A stretch of DNA of 64,000 bases. Origin: Candidatus Izimoplasma sp. HR2. Lineage in GTDB: Bacteria > Bacillota_I > Bacilli_A > Izemoplasmatales > Izemoplasmataceae. The position numbers and the translations under genes were made by a program. Below are positions 8,927 to 16,921 of this stretch, one piece after another; within the stretch, counting starts at the first letter, position 1; the number at the start of each line of letters is the position of its first letter. Location of the stretch: NCBI GenBank assembly GCA_000753575.1, contig JRFF01000009.1, positions 1 through 64,000 of the forward strand. Reading direction: 5' to 3'. The notes beneath the pieces are model-generated. The model saw nothing but the letters and a program-made list of their open reading frames with translations. It was not told the origin of the DNA and did no database searches.

Positions 8927-10519
8927 TTAATCAATCTTAAGTTCCTCAAGAATTAATGAAGCTACTTTTATTCCATCTATCCCCGCAGATACTATTCCAC
9001 CTGCGTATCCTGCACCTTCACCTGTTGGGTAAAGGTTTTTAAAGTTAGTACTTTGTAATGTATCTTTATCTCTTACAATTCTAACTGGTGATGAAGATCT
9101 TGATTCTACTCCTGTTAGTAAAGCATCTATATTATTAAATCCTTTTAATTTATTTCCCATACTTCTAAATGCTTCTATAAAAGCATTATTAATACTGTCA
9201 GAATATATTGATCTTAAGTTAGAGTATGTAACACCTATACTATAACTAGGTAATACACTTCCTAGTTTTGTAGTTTTTATATTGTTTATAAAATCACCAA
9301 CTGTTTGAATAGGTGCATAGTAGTTACTACCTCCTAAGGCATATGCTTTCTTTTCAATTTCTCTTTGGTATTTTATACCAGCTAGTGGATGATTACTATT
9401 AAAATCCGATTCATTTACAGTGACTAGCAATGCACTATTAGCATTTACTTTATCACGGTTATATTCACTCATTCCGTTTACACAAAGCATTCCAACTTCT
9501 GATGAAGAAGGTACTACTAATCCTCCTGGACACATACAAAATGTATATACACCTTTACCTGATTTAGTTTGGTGTGTTAATTTATATTCTGCGGCTCCTA
9601 GTTTTTCATTATTATAACTTTCACCAAACTGTGATTTATTAATCATAGTTTGCTTGTGTTCTATCCTAAATCCTACTGCGAAAGGTTTTTGAACTATATC
9701 ACAGTTATTATTATATAACATCTCAATAGTGTCTCTAGCACTATGTCCAGTAGCTAAAATAACATAGTCAAAGAACTCTTCTTTTTCATTAACAGTTAAT
9801 AATATACCTGAATCTTTTGGAACAATATTACTTACTTTATGATTGAATTTAATTAATGAACCAAATGATTCAAGTTTTAATCTAATGTTTTTAACAACAT
9901 TAATTAATTTATCAGTACCTATATGAGGATTATGTACATATAGTATTTCATTAGGAGCTCCCGCTTTAACAAACTCTTCAAATAAGTATCTTCCTCTTTT
10001 ATCTTTACTACGGCTAGTTAATTTCCCATCAGAAAATGTTCCTGCGCCACCTTCACCAAACTGAATGTTTGAATCAGTATTTAATTTTCCGTTCAATTGA
10101 AAATCTTCAATAGACTTAATTCTATTTTCTACTTTTTGTCCACGTTCAAATACTGTGACCTTTATTCCTGTTTCCATAAAATGCAGAGCAGAAAACATAC
10201 CAGCTGGACCAAATCCAATAATGGCTATTTTTTTGTTTTTATTATATTTAACATTATCTATGTTTATATTTGTTTTATCTTCTTTATATACTTCTACATT
10301 TACAATATTTTTTGATAATGTAGTTGATTCATTCTTTATATCAACAAAAAGTCTATAAACAAAATAGATATCATGTTTTTTTCTAGCATCAATTGATCGT
10401 TTAATAACTTTATAATGATTTATATTGTCTTTACTTGTTCTTAGTTTTTTAGAAATAGCTATAGATAGATCATCTGTATTATCTTTAATACTTACTTTCA
10501 ATTGATTTATTATTAACAT
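8927..10519 (-). CDS. FAD-dependent oxidoreductase (COG2509-like)
   Basis: 530 aa. An N-terminal domain of about 90 residues (LRTSKDNINHYKVIKRSIDARKKHDIYFVY) precedes the dinucleotide-binding motif IGFGPAGMFSALHF at residues 101-114. The C-terminus LYPTGEGAGYAGGIVSAGIDGIKVA is the usual FAD-contacting segment. The KRSIDARKK phrase and the length match the widely conserved but functionally unassigned FAD-dependent dehydrogenase family. A GAGGT ribosome site precedes the ATG. The substrate is unknown. Confidence 0.82.
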   Translation of the reverse strand: MLIINQLKVSIKDNTDDLSIAISKKLRTSKDNINHYKVIKRSIDARKKHDIYFVYRLFVDIKNESTTLSKNIVNVEVYKEDKTNINIDNVKYNKNKKIAIIGFGPAGMFSALHFMETGIKVTVFERGQKVENRIKSIEDFQLNGKLNTDSNIQFGEGGAGTFSDGKLTSRSKDKRGRYLFEEFVKAGAPNEILYVHNPHIGTDKLINVVKNIRLKLESFGSLIKFNHKVSNIVPKDSGILLTVNEKEEFFDYVILATGHSARDTIEMLYNNNCDIVQKPFAVGFRIEHKQTMINKSQFGESYNNEKLGAAEYKLTHQTKSGKGVYTFCMCPGGLVVPSSSEVGMLCVNGMSEYNRDKVNANSALLVTVNESDFNSNHPLAGIKYQREIEKKAYALGGSNYYAPIQTVGDFINNIKTTKLGSVLPSYSIGVTYSNLRSIYSDSINNAFIEAFRSMGNKLKGFNNIDALLTGVESRSSSPVRIVRDKDTLQSTNFKNLYPTGEGAGYAGGIVSAGIDGIKVASLILEELKID

Positions 10520-10580
10520 ATTATACCTCTTTCTAGCTATAGCTGTTTTTTCACTAAGTAATACTATCTCTTAATATCTA

Positions 10581-11126
10581 TTAGTTAATCTTTTTGTAAA
10601 AATATGATCTTTTATTTTTATTATCAAAAGCCATATTATCATATTTATCAAAAATGCTCATATATTTTTTATTACTTGTTAGTAAATTTATAGTATTACG
10701 AATAATTAATTTCCCATCTTTTTTTAAGACTCTATCTATTTCATAGTGTAATTTATTTTTATCTCGAATCATATAATAAGAATTAAAGATGAAAACTATA
10801 TCTACTGAGTTATCTAGTAACCCTGAATCTAGGTTACTTGTTAAAACTGTATTGATATTCTTAATATCATTAATAACCATTAGCTCTTTTACACTTTTAA
10901 TAGCTAGTGGGTGTATATCTAAAGCAGTTACAATTCCTTTTCTTCCTGTAGCTATGGCCATGTATAATGATAGATGCCCTGGACCACATCCTATATCTAG
11001 TATATTATCCCCTTTTTTGATTATTCCAGAGTTTATCAAATTCATTTCTTTTTTTAGTCTTTTTGGAGAATGATTCTTATACATTATTTTTGCAAAAAAA
11101 TTAGGAACAGGTCTATCTTTAAACAT
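10581..11126 (-). CDS. Class I SAM-dependent methyltransferase
   Basis: 181 aa. SAM motif I is ILDIGCGPGHLSLYMA near residues 42-57, then VTALDIHPLAIKSV, then the catalytic-loop region VDIVFIFNSYYMI. It is shorter than most small-molecule methyltransferases and ends soon after the last strand, but no frameshift is visible. The ribosome site AAAGGTG precedes the ATG. The substrate is unknown; a lipid-linked role is possible given the acyltransferases beside it, but that is only context. Confidence 0.75.
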   Translation of the reverse strand: MFKDRPVPNFFAKIMYKNHSPKRLKKEMNLINSGIIKKGDNILDIGCGPGHLSLYMAIATGRKGIVTALDIHPLAIKSVKELMVINDIKNINTVLTSNLDSGLLDNSVDIVFIFNSYYMIRDKNKLHYEIDRVLKKDGKLIIRNTINLLTSNKKYMSIFDKYDNMAFDNKNKRSYFYKKIN

Positions 11127-11168
11127 AGTAAATCACACCTTTCAAATTTAACAAAATATTATGAGTTA

Positions 11169-12002
11169 TTACACTTCTTTTTGATCTTCTTCCCAATTTA
11201 ACTCACTTTTTATAATTACTCTTACTTTTTCTGATAATTTAGTTGAATTTAAATTTTTATATTCATCATAAGGTAATGGTTGATGTATTACTATAGTGAA
11301 TTTTTTTGGCATTGGCCAAAATCCTTTATTATACTTCTCATCTTTAACTATTGTGACAGGTACAAGAGGAACTCCACTCCCTAAAGCAATTTTAAATGAA
11401 CCTCTTCTAAATTTTAATAACTTCCCAATTTCCTTTTTAATTGTTCCTTCTGGGAAGACAACCATTGTGGACCCATTATTTACATTTTCAGCAACTTGTG
11501 AAACCGCATCAACACCTTTTCGATTATTATCTCTATCTAACATAACGCATCCAATCGATAAAGCCCATTTTCCAATTGATAAATAACCTAGTACTGCTTG
11601 TTTTGCTAAAAAGGCAATAGGATATTCAGGAAGCTTATACATTAATATTGAGATATCTAATTCTGAAGTATGGTTTGCGTAAATTAAAAAGTTATAATCT
11701 TTTGGTAGATTTTCCTTACCAATCACTTTTGTCCTAACGTTAAATAAGTGTATTGGAACACTTACTATTTGTTTGGCTATTTTGTGTTTAAACTTTGAAT
11801 TGTTTGGTTTACCTTTAGCAAAAATAGCATATGATATTTCTAAAAAGATTATCGCACCTATAAATGCTGATATAATTCCTACAACAATACTCAAGAAAAT
11901 GACTAATAGGTTATTAACAGCCCCATCAGGTTGATAATCAAATATATAAATACCTAAAAAGGTAACAACTATATTAATAATTAATAGAAAACTTGTAAGC
12001 AT
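11169..12002 (-). CDS. 1-acyl-glycerol-3-phosphate acyltransferase-like protein (PlsC family)
   Basis: 277 aa. Two N-terminal membrane segments (residues 2-20 and 30-60) precede the acyltransferase domain. The catalytic NHTSELD motif (HX4D) lies near residue 110, and VVFPEGTIKK gives the glycerophosphate-binding motif. Transfers an acyl chain to lysophosphatidic acid in membrane lipid synthesis. A strong ribosome site GAGGTGAT precedes the ATG. It is a close paralogue of the next upstream gene, so the pair arose by tandem duplication. Confidence 0.87.
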   Translation of the reverse strand: MLTSFLLIINIVVTFLGIYIFDYQPDGAVNNLLVIFLSIVVGIISAFIGAIIFLEISYAIFAKGKPNNSKFKHKIAKQIVSVPIHLFNVRTKVIGKENLPKDYNFLIYANHTSELDISILMYKLPEYPIAFLAKQAVLGYLSIGKWALSIGCVMLDRDNNRKGVDAVSQVAENVNNGSTMVVFPEGTIKKEIGKLLKFRRGSFKIALGSGVPLVPVTIVKDEKYNKGFWPMPKKFTIVIHQPLPYDEYKNLNSTKLSEKVRVIIKSELNWEEDQKEV

Positions 12003-12095
12003 TATATCACCTCTATCTTTTTTATAAATTAATGCCTATTTAATTCTCTATAAGTATAACACAATGTATTCTAAACAATCATTATTAAATAAAAA

Positions 12096-12112
12096 AGACC
12101 CTGAATGGATCT
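12096..12112 (-). terminator. Intrinsic terminator between the two acyltransferase genes
   Basis: Reading leftward: AGATCC, loop ATTCA, GGGTCT, followed by a T run (12091-12095). It separates the transcript of the 12.1-12.9 kb gene from the next one. Confidence 0.6.
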
Positions 12113-12119
12113 CTTGTAT

Positions 12120-12938
12120 TTAATCTGATATTTTTAATGGTGTTTCAATTATTTTTTTAACTTTATTAGATAAGTCAAGTGATGTCATACCTCTCAAATC
12201 ATTAAAAGGAATTGGCTTATGAATTACAACAGTAATTTTCTTTGGTAATGGCCACTTCACTTTTTTAAAGTTATTAGGTTTGACAATTGTAATTGGGACA
12301 AGAGGGGCTTTGCTTTTTAAAGCCACTTTAAATGAACCTGGTTTAAATTCAATTAATTCTCCTATTTTATTTGTTCTTGTACCTTCAGGAAAAACTACCA
12401 TTGTTAATCCATTTTTAACATTCTTGATAACATTCACAATTGCTTCAGCACCCTTTCTAGGATTACTTCTATCAATCATTACACATCCAAGCTTAGGTGT
12501 CCATTTACCAACTGCAAATAAATCAAGCACTTCTTGTTTTTGTAAAAAAGCAATGGGATGTTTATTCAATTTATACATTAAGACAGGTATATCCATCATT
12601 GATGTATGATTTACATATATTGAAAATCCAGGATTTTCAGGAAGGTTCTCTTTACCTTTAACTTTTATTCTTGTGTTTGTAAAGACTAATGGAACAGTCA
12701 TAATTTGTTTTGCTAAAAAGTGTTTAAATTTCGAGTTCTGTGGTCTTCTTTTAGCTACCAAGAAGTAAAACACATCTATATATAAAAAGAACACAGCAAG
12801 CATAACTACAGTACCTGCTAGAATACTCAAAATAATCATAATAGGATTATTTATTACACCATCAACTTGGTAATCAAAGAGATAAACTCCTAGAATTGAT
12901 ACAGTTATATTTATAACTAATAATAATATAGCAAACAT
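12120..12938 (-). CDS. 1-acyl-glycerol-3-phosphate acyltransferase-like protein (PlsC family), second copy
   Basis: 272 aa with the same layout as its neighbour: two N-terminal membrane segments, NHTSMMD (HX4D) near residue 109, VVFPEGTRTNK near residue 180, and the same C-terminal phrase KITVVIHKPIPF. The arginine in EGTR matches canonical PlsC better than the neighbour's EGTI, so this copy is the more likely main enzyme. Ribosome site AAAGGTGA. Confidence 0.88.
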   Translation of the reverse strand: MFAILLLVINITVSILGVYLFDYQVDGVINNPIMIILSILAGTVVMLAVFFLYIDVFYFLVAKRRPQNSKFKHFLAKQIMTVPLVFTNTRIKVKGKENLPENPGFSIYVNHTSMMDIPVLMYKLNKHPIAFLQKQEVLDLFAVGKWTPKLGCVMIDRSNPRKGAEAIVNVIKNVKNGLTMVVFPEGTRTNKIGELIEFKPGSFKVALKSKAPLVPITIVKPNNFKKVKWPLPKKITVVIHKPIPFNDLRGMTSLDLSNKVKKIIETPLKISD

Positions 12939-12971
12939 ATATTCACCTTTACACTATCTTTCTTAAATATT

Positions 12972-13568
12972 TTACTCATATGATTCTATTAAAACAGAAT
13001 CTTTTGGTTTCATTATTAGATATACTAGTAAGATAACTTGAATCATACTAAATAGTGAGCTTGTTGGCAACGTTATTGCCCCAGCAGCAAATCCATCTTC
13101 AAGATTCCAATTCAACATGAAATTATATATCTTATTAATAATTAACATATCTATTGTTGTCACTATTACTGCTATAAACGGAATTGATAAAACAACTAAG
13201 AATAATTTATCTATATTATTCTTATATTCCATTGCTAAATATACTACAAACATTATAACTCTTATTAGAACTACTATAAAGGCACCAACTGAATATACCA
13301 TGTATTGATCTTGTGTACTTAATTCACTAGTAATCACTTTTATTCGAATCAAATACATAAACATTCTATACAGCCCTATAATTAAAACCAATATAATATA
13401 ACTATAAGAGAGCTTAGTTAATACTTTTTTAGAATTCCCATATTCAAGTGTTGATATAAAAAGGTACAATAGCATCGCGGTAACTAAATCTGTAATTCTA
13501 GAAAAGTACGCAAATGCTGATACAAAAATCATTATTTTTATTGGGTTTCTTTTTATATAATCATACAT
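12972..13568 (-). CDS. Polytopic membrane protein of unknown function
   Basis: About 198 aa with roughly six hydrophobic segments and a short charged C-terminus (KPKDSVLIESYE). I chose the ATG at 13568 (MYDYIKRNPIKI) because AAAGGG lies 9 bases upstream; the open frame extends to 13607 without support. No family motif is recognised. It precedes the acyltransferase genes by 33 bases and may be co-transcribed. Confidence 0.55.
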   Translation of the reverse strand: MYDYIKRNPIKIMIFVSAFAYFSRITDLVTAMLLYLFISTLEYGNSKKVLTKLSYSYIILVLIIGLYRMFMYLIRIKVITSELSTQDQYMVYSVGAFIVVLIRVIMFVVYLAMEYKNNIDKLFLVVLSIPFIAVIVTTIDMLIINKIYNFMLNWNLEDGFAAGAITLPTSSLFSMIQVILLVYLIMKPKDSVLIESYE

Positions 13569-13727
13569 ATTCATCATCCCTTTTCTTAAAAATAAAAAGC
13601 AATCCACAGAATTAGTTTATTAAAACATATTCAAGTATTGCTATTCACTTATTTACTATAAGTATTATAACATAAATTATACTTTTTAATTATGAATAAA
13701 AATAGAAGACCAAAAAACTCGGTCTAT

Positions 13728-13777
13728 TAACTTATGATGCGGCTCGTTGTAACACTTTTAATTACAACTTATAATGA
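13728..13777 (+). repeat. Dispersed intergenic repeat, partial copy
   Basis: GATGCGGCTCGTTGTAACAC followed by TTTTAATTACAACTTATAATG, a diverged copy of the right-hand part of the island repeat. Confidence 0.65.
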
Positions 13778-13803
13778 ATAGCTTATCAATTGGTTATTGG
13801 TTA

Positions 13804-13908
13804 TTACCAGTGCTTATATTGTTCAGGAAGTCTTCCTATATATTGGAGCGGGAACTTGTGGTGGTACAGGGCCCCATCATGCAAATATAATTCAAAATCT
13901 AGACCCAT
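13804..13908 (-). pseudogene. 34-codon reading frame in a GC-rich patch, probable gene remnant
   Basis: Reading leftward from an ATG at 13908 the frame encodes a protein-like sequence ending ...HHKFPLQYIGRLPEQYKHW. The stretch 13842-13882 is far richer in G+C than its surroundings and uses codons (GCC, CCG, CTC) that are rare in neighbouring genes. No good ribosome site precedes it and a stop lies just upstream in frame. It may be the surviving end of an acquired gene or a small protein. I do not recognise the family. The rest of 13613-14058 holds the repeat copy and the promoter described next. Confidence 0.35.
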
Positions 13909-13926
13909 ACTTTTCTAATCATTATT

Positions 13927-13962
13927 AAAAATGAATGAATATATTAATTTTCATTCATTTTT
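13927..13962. terminator. Inverted repeat, terminator-like
   Basis: A 12-bp perfect inverted repeat AAAAATGAATGA/TCATTCATTTTT with an A/T loop just upstream of the flavin operon promoter. It carries the same TGAATGA word as the operator downstream, so it could be either a terminator or a second regulator site. Confidence 0.45.
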
Positions 13963-13965
13963 ATA

Positions 13966-14026
13966 TTGACATGTTTAAAAATTCGTGTTACAAATAAGTG
14001 AATGAATTCTTATTTATTCACTTATT
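13966..14026 (+). promoter_or_regulatory. Promoter and TetR-type operator of the flavin operon
   Basis: -35 TTGACA at 13966-13971, 17-bp spacer, extended -10 TGTTACAAA at 13986-13994. Overlapping and just downstream is a near-perfect palindrome: arms AATAAGTGAATGAAT (13993-14007) and ATTTATTCACTTATT (14012-14026), one mismatch, 4-bp centre. An operator at the start site fits repression by the TetR protein encoded third in the operon. Confidence 0.7.
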
Positions 14027-14058
14027 ATATAAATTATTCTATTTAAGGAGGGATAAAT

Positions 14059-14478
14059 ATGAAAAAAGTTTTAAAGATCTTTCTAAAATTATTACTAGTC
14101 ACTTTTCTTGTATTAGTGGTTACATTGACAATATTTTGGTTTAGAGGAGCAAGCGAGAGGGAAGATGCACTTCAAGTAGAAATTGTTAATATAGCTATTT
14201 CGACAAAAGCAGATGGTACTTATTATGGTTACTATGAGGGTGGTGTTAATGGTTATAGAGAGAATTCTGTTGAGATTATTATCGAAAACGGACATATTGT
14301 AAGTATTAATAACATTATTAATAAAGAGTTAAAATCAGAGGAATTTCTTGATGAGTTATATGCTTTAGTAATTGATAATCAATCTCTTGAAATTGATATG
14401 ATTACCGGAGCAACTTTAACATCAATAGCATATTTAAAATCAATAGAGATAGCTTTAAATAGTGAATCTATAGAATAA
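14059..14478 (+). CDS. Membrane-anchored FMN-binding domain protein
   Basis: 139 aa. One N-terminal membrane segment (residues 8-30) is followed by an FMN-binding domain with the conserved D-MITGATLTS motif near residues 113-122. In this family the second Thr or Ser of the motif can carry covalently bound FMN, as in RnfG/NqrC and PplA-like extracellular electron-transfer proteins. The domain is predicted to lie outside the membrane. AAGGAGGG ribosome site. First gene of the TetR-controlled operon, 11 bases before a flavodoxin-like gene; both gene products would use FMN. Confidence 0.8.
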   Translation: MKKVLKIFLKLLLVTFLVLVVTLTIFWFRGASEREDALQVEIVNIAISTKADGTYYGYYEGGVNGYRENSVEIIIENGHIVSINNIINKELKSEEFLDELYALVIDNQSLEIDMITGATLTSIAYLKSIEIALNSESIE

Positions 14479-14489
14479 AGGAGGAAATT

Positions 14490-15008
14490 ATGAATATACT
14501 AGTATTATCATACTCGTTCACTGGAAACAATGAAAAATTAGCTAGTGAACTAGCAAAAACTATTAATGCAAATCACATTTCAATCACAGATAAAAGAGAT
14601 GTATCTGTAAAAACAATTACGATGGACTTAATTTTTCATCGGAAATCAAAAAATAACGAAGACCCAAACATTATTAATAATTATGATTTAATTTTGTATG
14701 TCGCTCCATTTTGGTTGGGGAAGATAGCAAGACCACTTAGACCATTTTTTAAAGTACACAGACAATTAGATAAAGAATTTGCTTTTTTAACAGTATCAGG
14801 TGGAGCACTGGGAAAAAATAAAAAATACAAAAGTGAACTCAAAAAAAGAATAAAGAAAGCCCCACTTTTTACTTGCGAATTTTATACTGCTGATTTACTT
14901 GAGAATAAGGATATAAAAATGAAAGAAACAAGTACCTATATAATTGATGAACAAGAAACTAAGACAATGGTATCAATAGTATCTAGTAAAATAGACATGT
15001 ATATGTAA
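14490..15008 (+). CDS. Flavodoxin-like protein
   Basis: 172 aa. The N-terminal phosphate-loop motif is SYSFTGNNEKLA (residues 6-17), typical of flavodoxins that bind FMN. The strand LILYVAPFWLGKIARPLRPFF and FAFLTVSGGALG supply the other flavin-contacting loops. A small soluble electron carrier or quinone/NAD(P)H-linked reductase. AAGGAGG ribosome site. It follows the FMN-binding membrane protein by 11 bases and precedes the TetR gene by 62 bases. Confidence 0.78.
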   Translation: MNILVLSYSFTGNNEKLASELAKTINANHISITDKRDVSVKTITMDLIFHRKSKNNEDPNIINNYDLILYVAPFWLGKIARPLRPFFKVHRQLDKEFAFLTVSGGALGKNKKYKSELKKRIKKAPLFTCEFYTADLLENKDIKMKETSTYIIDEQETKTMVSIVSSKIDMYM

Positions 15009-15070
15009 TGAACTCTTTGATATATATTCACTAATAGTCTATAATGTTTACTAGTTGAGAGGAGTTTATT

Positions 15071-15634
15071 ATGGATAAAAAGACAAAAATATACAATGCT
15101 GCTAAGAAATTATTTGTAGCCCAAGGTTTCAAAAAGACTAAAGTTCCACAAATTACAAAAAGAGCAGGTGTTGCTGTTGGTACTTTTTACAATTACTATG
15201 ATTCAAAAGACTGGCTTTTCATGCAAATATATCTAGATGAAAACAATCAATTAAAAGAAGAAATTAAAAACGATTTAAATATGGATCAAACTCCGATAGA
15301 TATAATTAAGGAATTAATGAAGAAAAACTATGAAGGTATGATTAATAATCCAATCTTAAGAGAATGGTATAATCCAGATGTTTATAGGAAAGTTGAAAAA
15401 ATGTTCAGAGAGAATTATGAAAAAGGCATTCCCGCACACAAAGAATCAACATTGGTGATAATTAAGCAATGGCAAAAAGAAGGAAAAATCAGGAGAGACA
15501 TTGATTCTGACATGGTTTATGGTATTATTTACTCAATTATGAATATTGATATGCATAAGGAAGAAATTGGAGTAGAATATTTCCCTAAAATTATGGACTA
15601 TTTATTTGAGTTTATTATGTCCGGTTTGGAATAA
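15071..15634 (+). CDS. TetR/AcrR-family transcriptional regulator
   Basis: 187 aa. The N-terminal helix-turn-helix is IYNAAKKLFVAQGFKKTKVPQITKRAGVAVGTFYNYYDSKDWL (residues 7-49), a textbook TetR DNA-binding domain. The C-terminal ligand-binding half is unassigned. Ribosome site GAGAGGAG. It is the last gene of the flavin operon and probably binds the 34-bp palindrome over that operon's start site. The inducer is unknown. Confidence 0.9.
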   Translation: MDKKTKIYNAAKKLFVAQGFKKTKVPQITKRAGVAVGTFYNYYDSKDWLFMQIYLDENNQLKEEIKNDLNMDQTPIDIIKELMKKNYEGMINNPILREWYNPDVYRKVEKMFRENYEKGIPAHKESTLVIIKQWQKEGKIRRDIDSDMVYGIIYSIMNIDMHKEEIGVEYFPKIMDYLFEFIMSGLE

Positions 15635-15683
15635 AGTATAAGTTGTATCAATTCATTTTCTTTTAAACATAGTTTAAAGCTAC

Positions 15684-15722
15684 AAAAAAACATAATAGAT
15701 ATTAGATCTATTATGTTTTTTT
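15684..15722 (+). terminator. Intrinsic terminator of the flavin operon
   Basis: A 17-bp perfect stem with arms centred on CATAATAGAT and ATCTATTATG, loop ATTAG, flanked by A and T runs, so it may work in both directions. Confidence 0.85.
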
Positions 15723-15756
15723 TATAGTATTAATTCATCATGTACAGTATACCAAT

Positions 15757-15846
15757 ATTATTGTAAATAACATGTCGTATAAGACCCAAAGAAAAAGCCC
15801 AAAAGGGCTTTGTTATCCCCTGTATGTCATTAGTTGTAATCATTTA
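15757..15846 (+). repeat. Dispersed intergenic repeat, left-hand partial copy
   Basis: Contains TTGTAAATAACATGTCGTAT, AAGACCCAAAGAAAAAGCCC and the AAGCCC/GGGCTT hairpin, then TTAGTTGTAA. It matches the left half of the full-length copies; the GATACGGCTC core is missing. The remaining 15847-15936 stretch is A/T rich without visible features. Confidence 0.75.
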
Positions 15847-15936
15847 TATAATTTAGTATTTCCTCATATAGTTCATTTATAAGTATATTGTTGTTTATTA
15901 TAACTAAATGAATAATAAGTATTAAAAAAGGAAAGT

Positions 15937-16653
15937 TTAACTTTCCTTGATTATGATTTCGTCCAGTAAGATATCAATTGCTTCTCTTACTTGATTTTTG
16001 AATTCTAAAAGTGATTCATCAGAAAATGATTCCATATGTTTATGTTCACTTTTGTTAAGGATGATTACTGATGCAAAGTAAAAAACAAGTGATCTTTTAA
16101 TTGCGTAACCATAAGATTTCCATCCCACTTTATTACGGAAGACCTCAAGATATCTTTTATCTATGAATATTTTTACAAAGCTTAGAATTGCAGCTAGTAT
16201 TATAGTTCCTGTCACAGTATTTATTTCAACTAAATGTGTAATTTCCGTAATCCCAAAGATCAACAAGAAAGCTAGGAAATATGATATAAGTACATTAAAT
16301 AAATAGATACGGTTTACTTTCTTTTCACATAATACTATTTCATCATATATATGTTCATTTATTTTATGTTCTAAGTTGCATAATTTTTCATTATCTCTAA
16401 TCATATCTAGTTTTGTTTCTTGAAAATTATAGAATGTATTTAAATCATTAATTGTTGTTTTAAAGCAAAACTCTAGGTTATACTCTTCTTGATTTTCATA
16501 ATAATTAAAATATTGTACATATTTATCAAGTGCTAAATTTATATTTTTATCATGTTTGTCTAAAATTTCATCAACTTCAATTTCTGAGAAAATATTATCA
16601 TGTATTTGTGATACACCATGTTTGATTTCATCAAATAATATTTCTTTTTGCAT
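15937..16653 (-). CDS. Membrane protein with two central transmembrane segments, unknown function
   Basis: 238 aa. A charged helical N-terminal half (residues 1-110) is followed by two membrane segments (YLFNVLISYFLAFLLIFGI and TGTIILAAILSFVKIFI), then a basic loop, a possible third hydrophobic stretch (SLVFYFASVIIL) and a helical tail. No catalytic motif is visible and I do not recognise the family. It has its own promoter candidate (TGTATAAT about 40 bases upstream) and an AGGTG ribosome site. Confidence 0.6.
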   Translation of the reverse strand: MQKEILFDEIKHGVSQIHDNIFSEIEVDEILDKHDKNINLALDKYVQYFNYYENQEEYNLEFCFKTTINDLNTFYNFQETKLDMIRDNEKLCNLEHKINEHIYDEIVLCEKKVNRIYLFNVLISYFLAFLLIFGITEITHLVEINTVTGTIILAAILSFVKIFIDKRYLEVFRNKVGWKSYGYAIKRSLVFYFASVIILNKSEHKHMESFSDESLLEFKNQVREAIDILLDEIIIKES

Positions 16654-16824
16654 AATAGCACCTACTTTTTATTTATATAGTTAACATTATACACTATAAT
16701 GTATGGTAATTTTTTTAAACTTTATTATTCGAAAGGCAATATCTTATAAATTAATTGTAAGAATATTGCTATATATGTTTTTTTAGCTAGTATATCTACT
16801 TGTTTTCTCCTTTCCATTCAAAAG

Positions 16825-16860
16825 GACTATGATATCTTAATTTTATCATAGTCTCTTTTT
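16825..16860. terminator. Intrinsic terminator downstream of the lipoprotein gene
   Basis: Arms GACTATGATA/TATCATAGTC, followed by a T run on the + strand and a weaker one on the - strand. It sits between the two leftward genes. Confidence 0.6.
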
Positions 16861-16921
16861 TACTTCTGTTTTTATTGTAACACTGAATAAATGGATCTCT
16901 TATATGCGATTTGTTTTATGA

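Noticed and set aside
112-11126. The methyltransferases at 112-891 and 10581-11126 as modification enzymes for the island nucleases
   Set aside because: Their motif IV regions (NMGPLYHF, FNSYYMI) are not the DPPY/NPPF of adenine DNA methylases, and they lie far from the nucleases.
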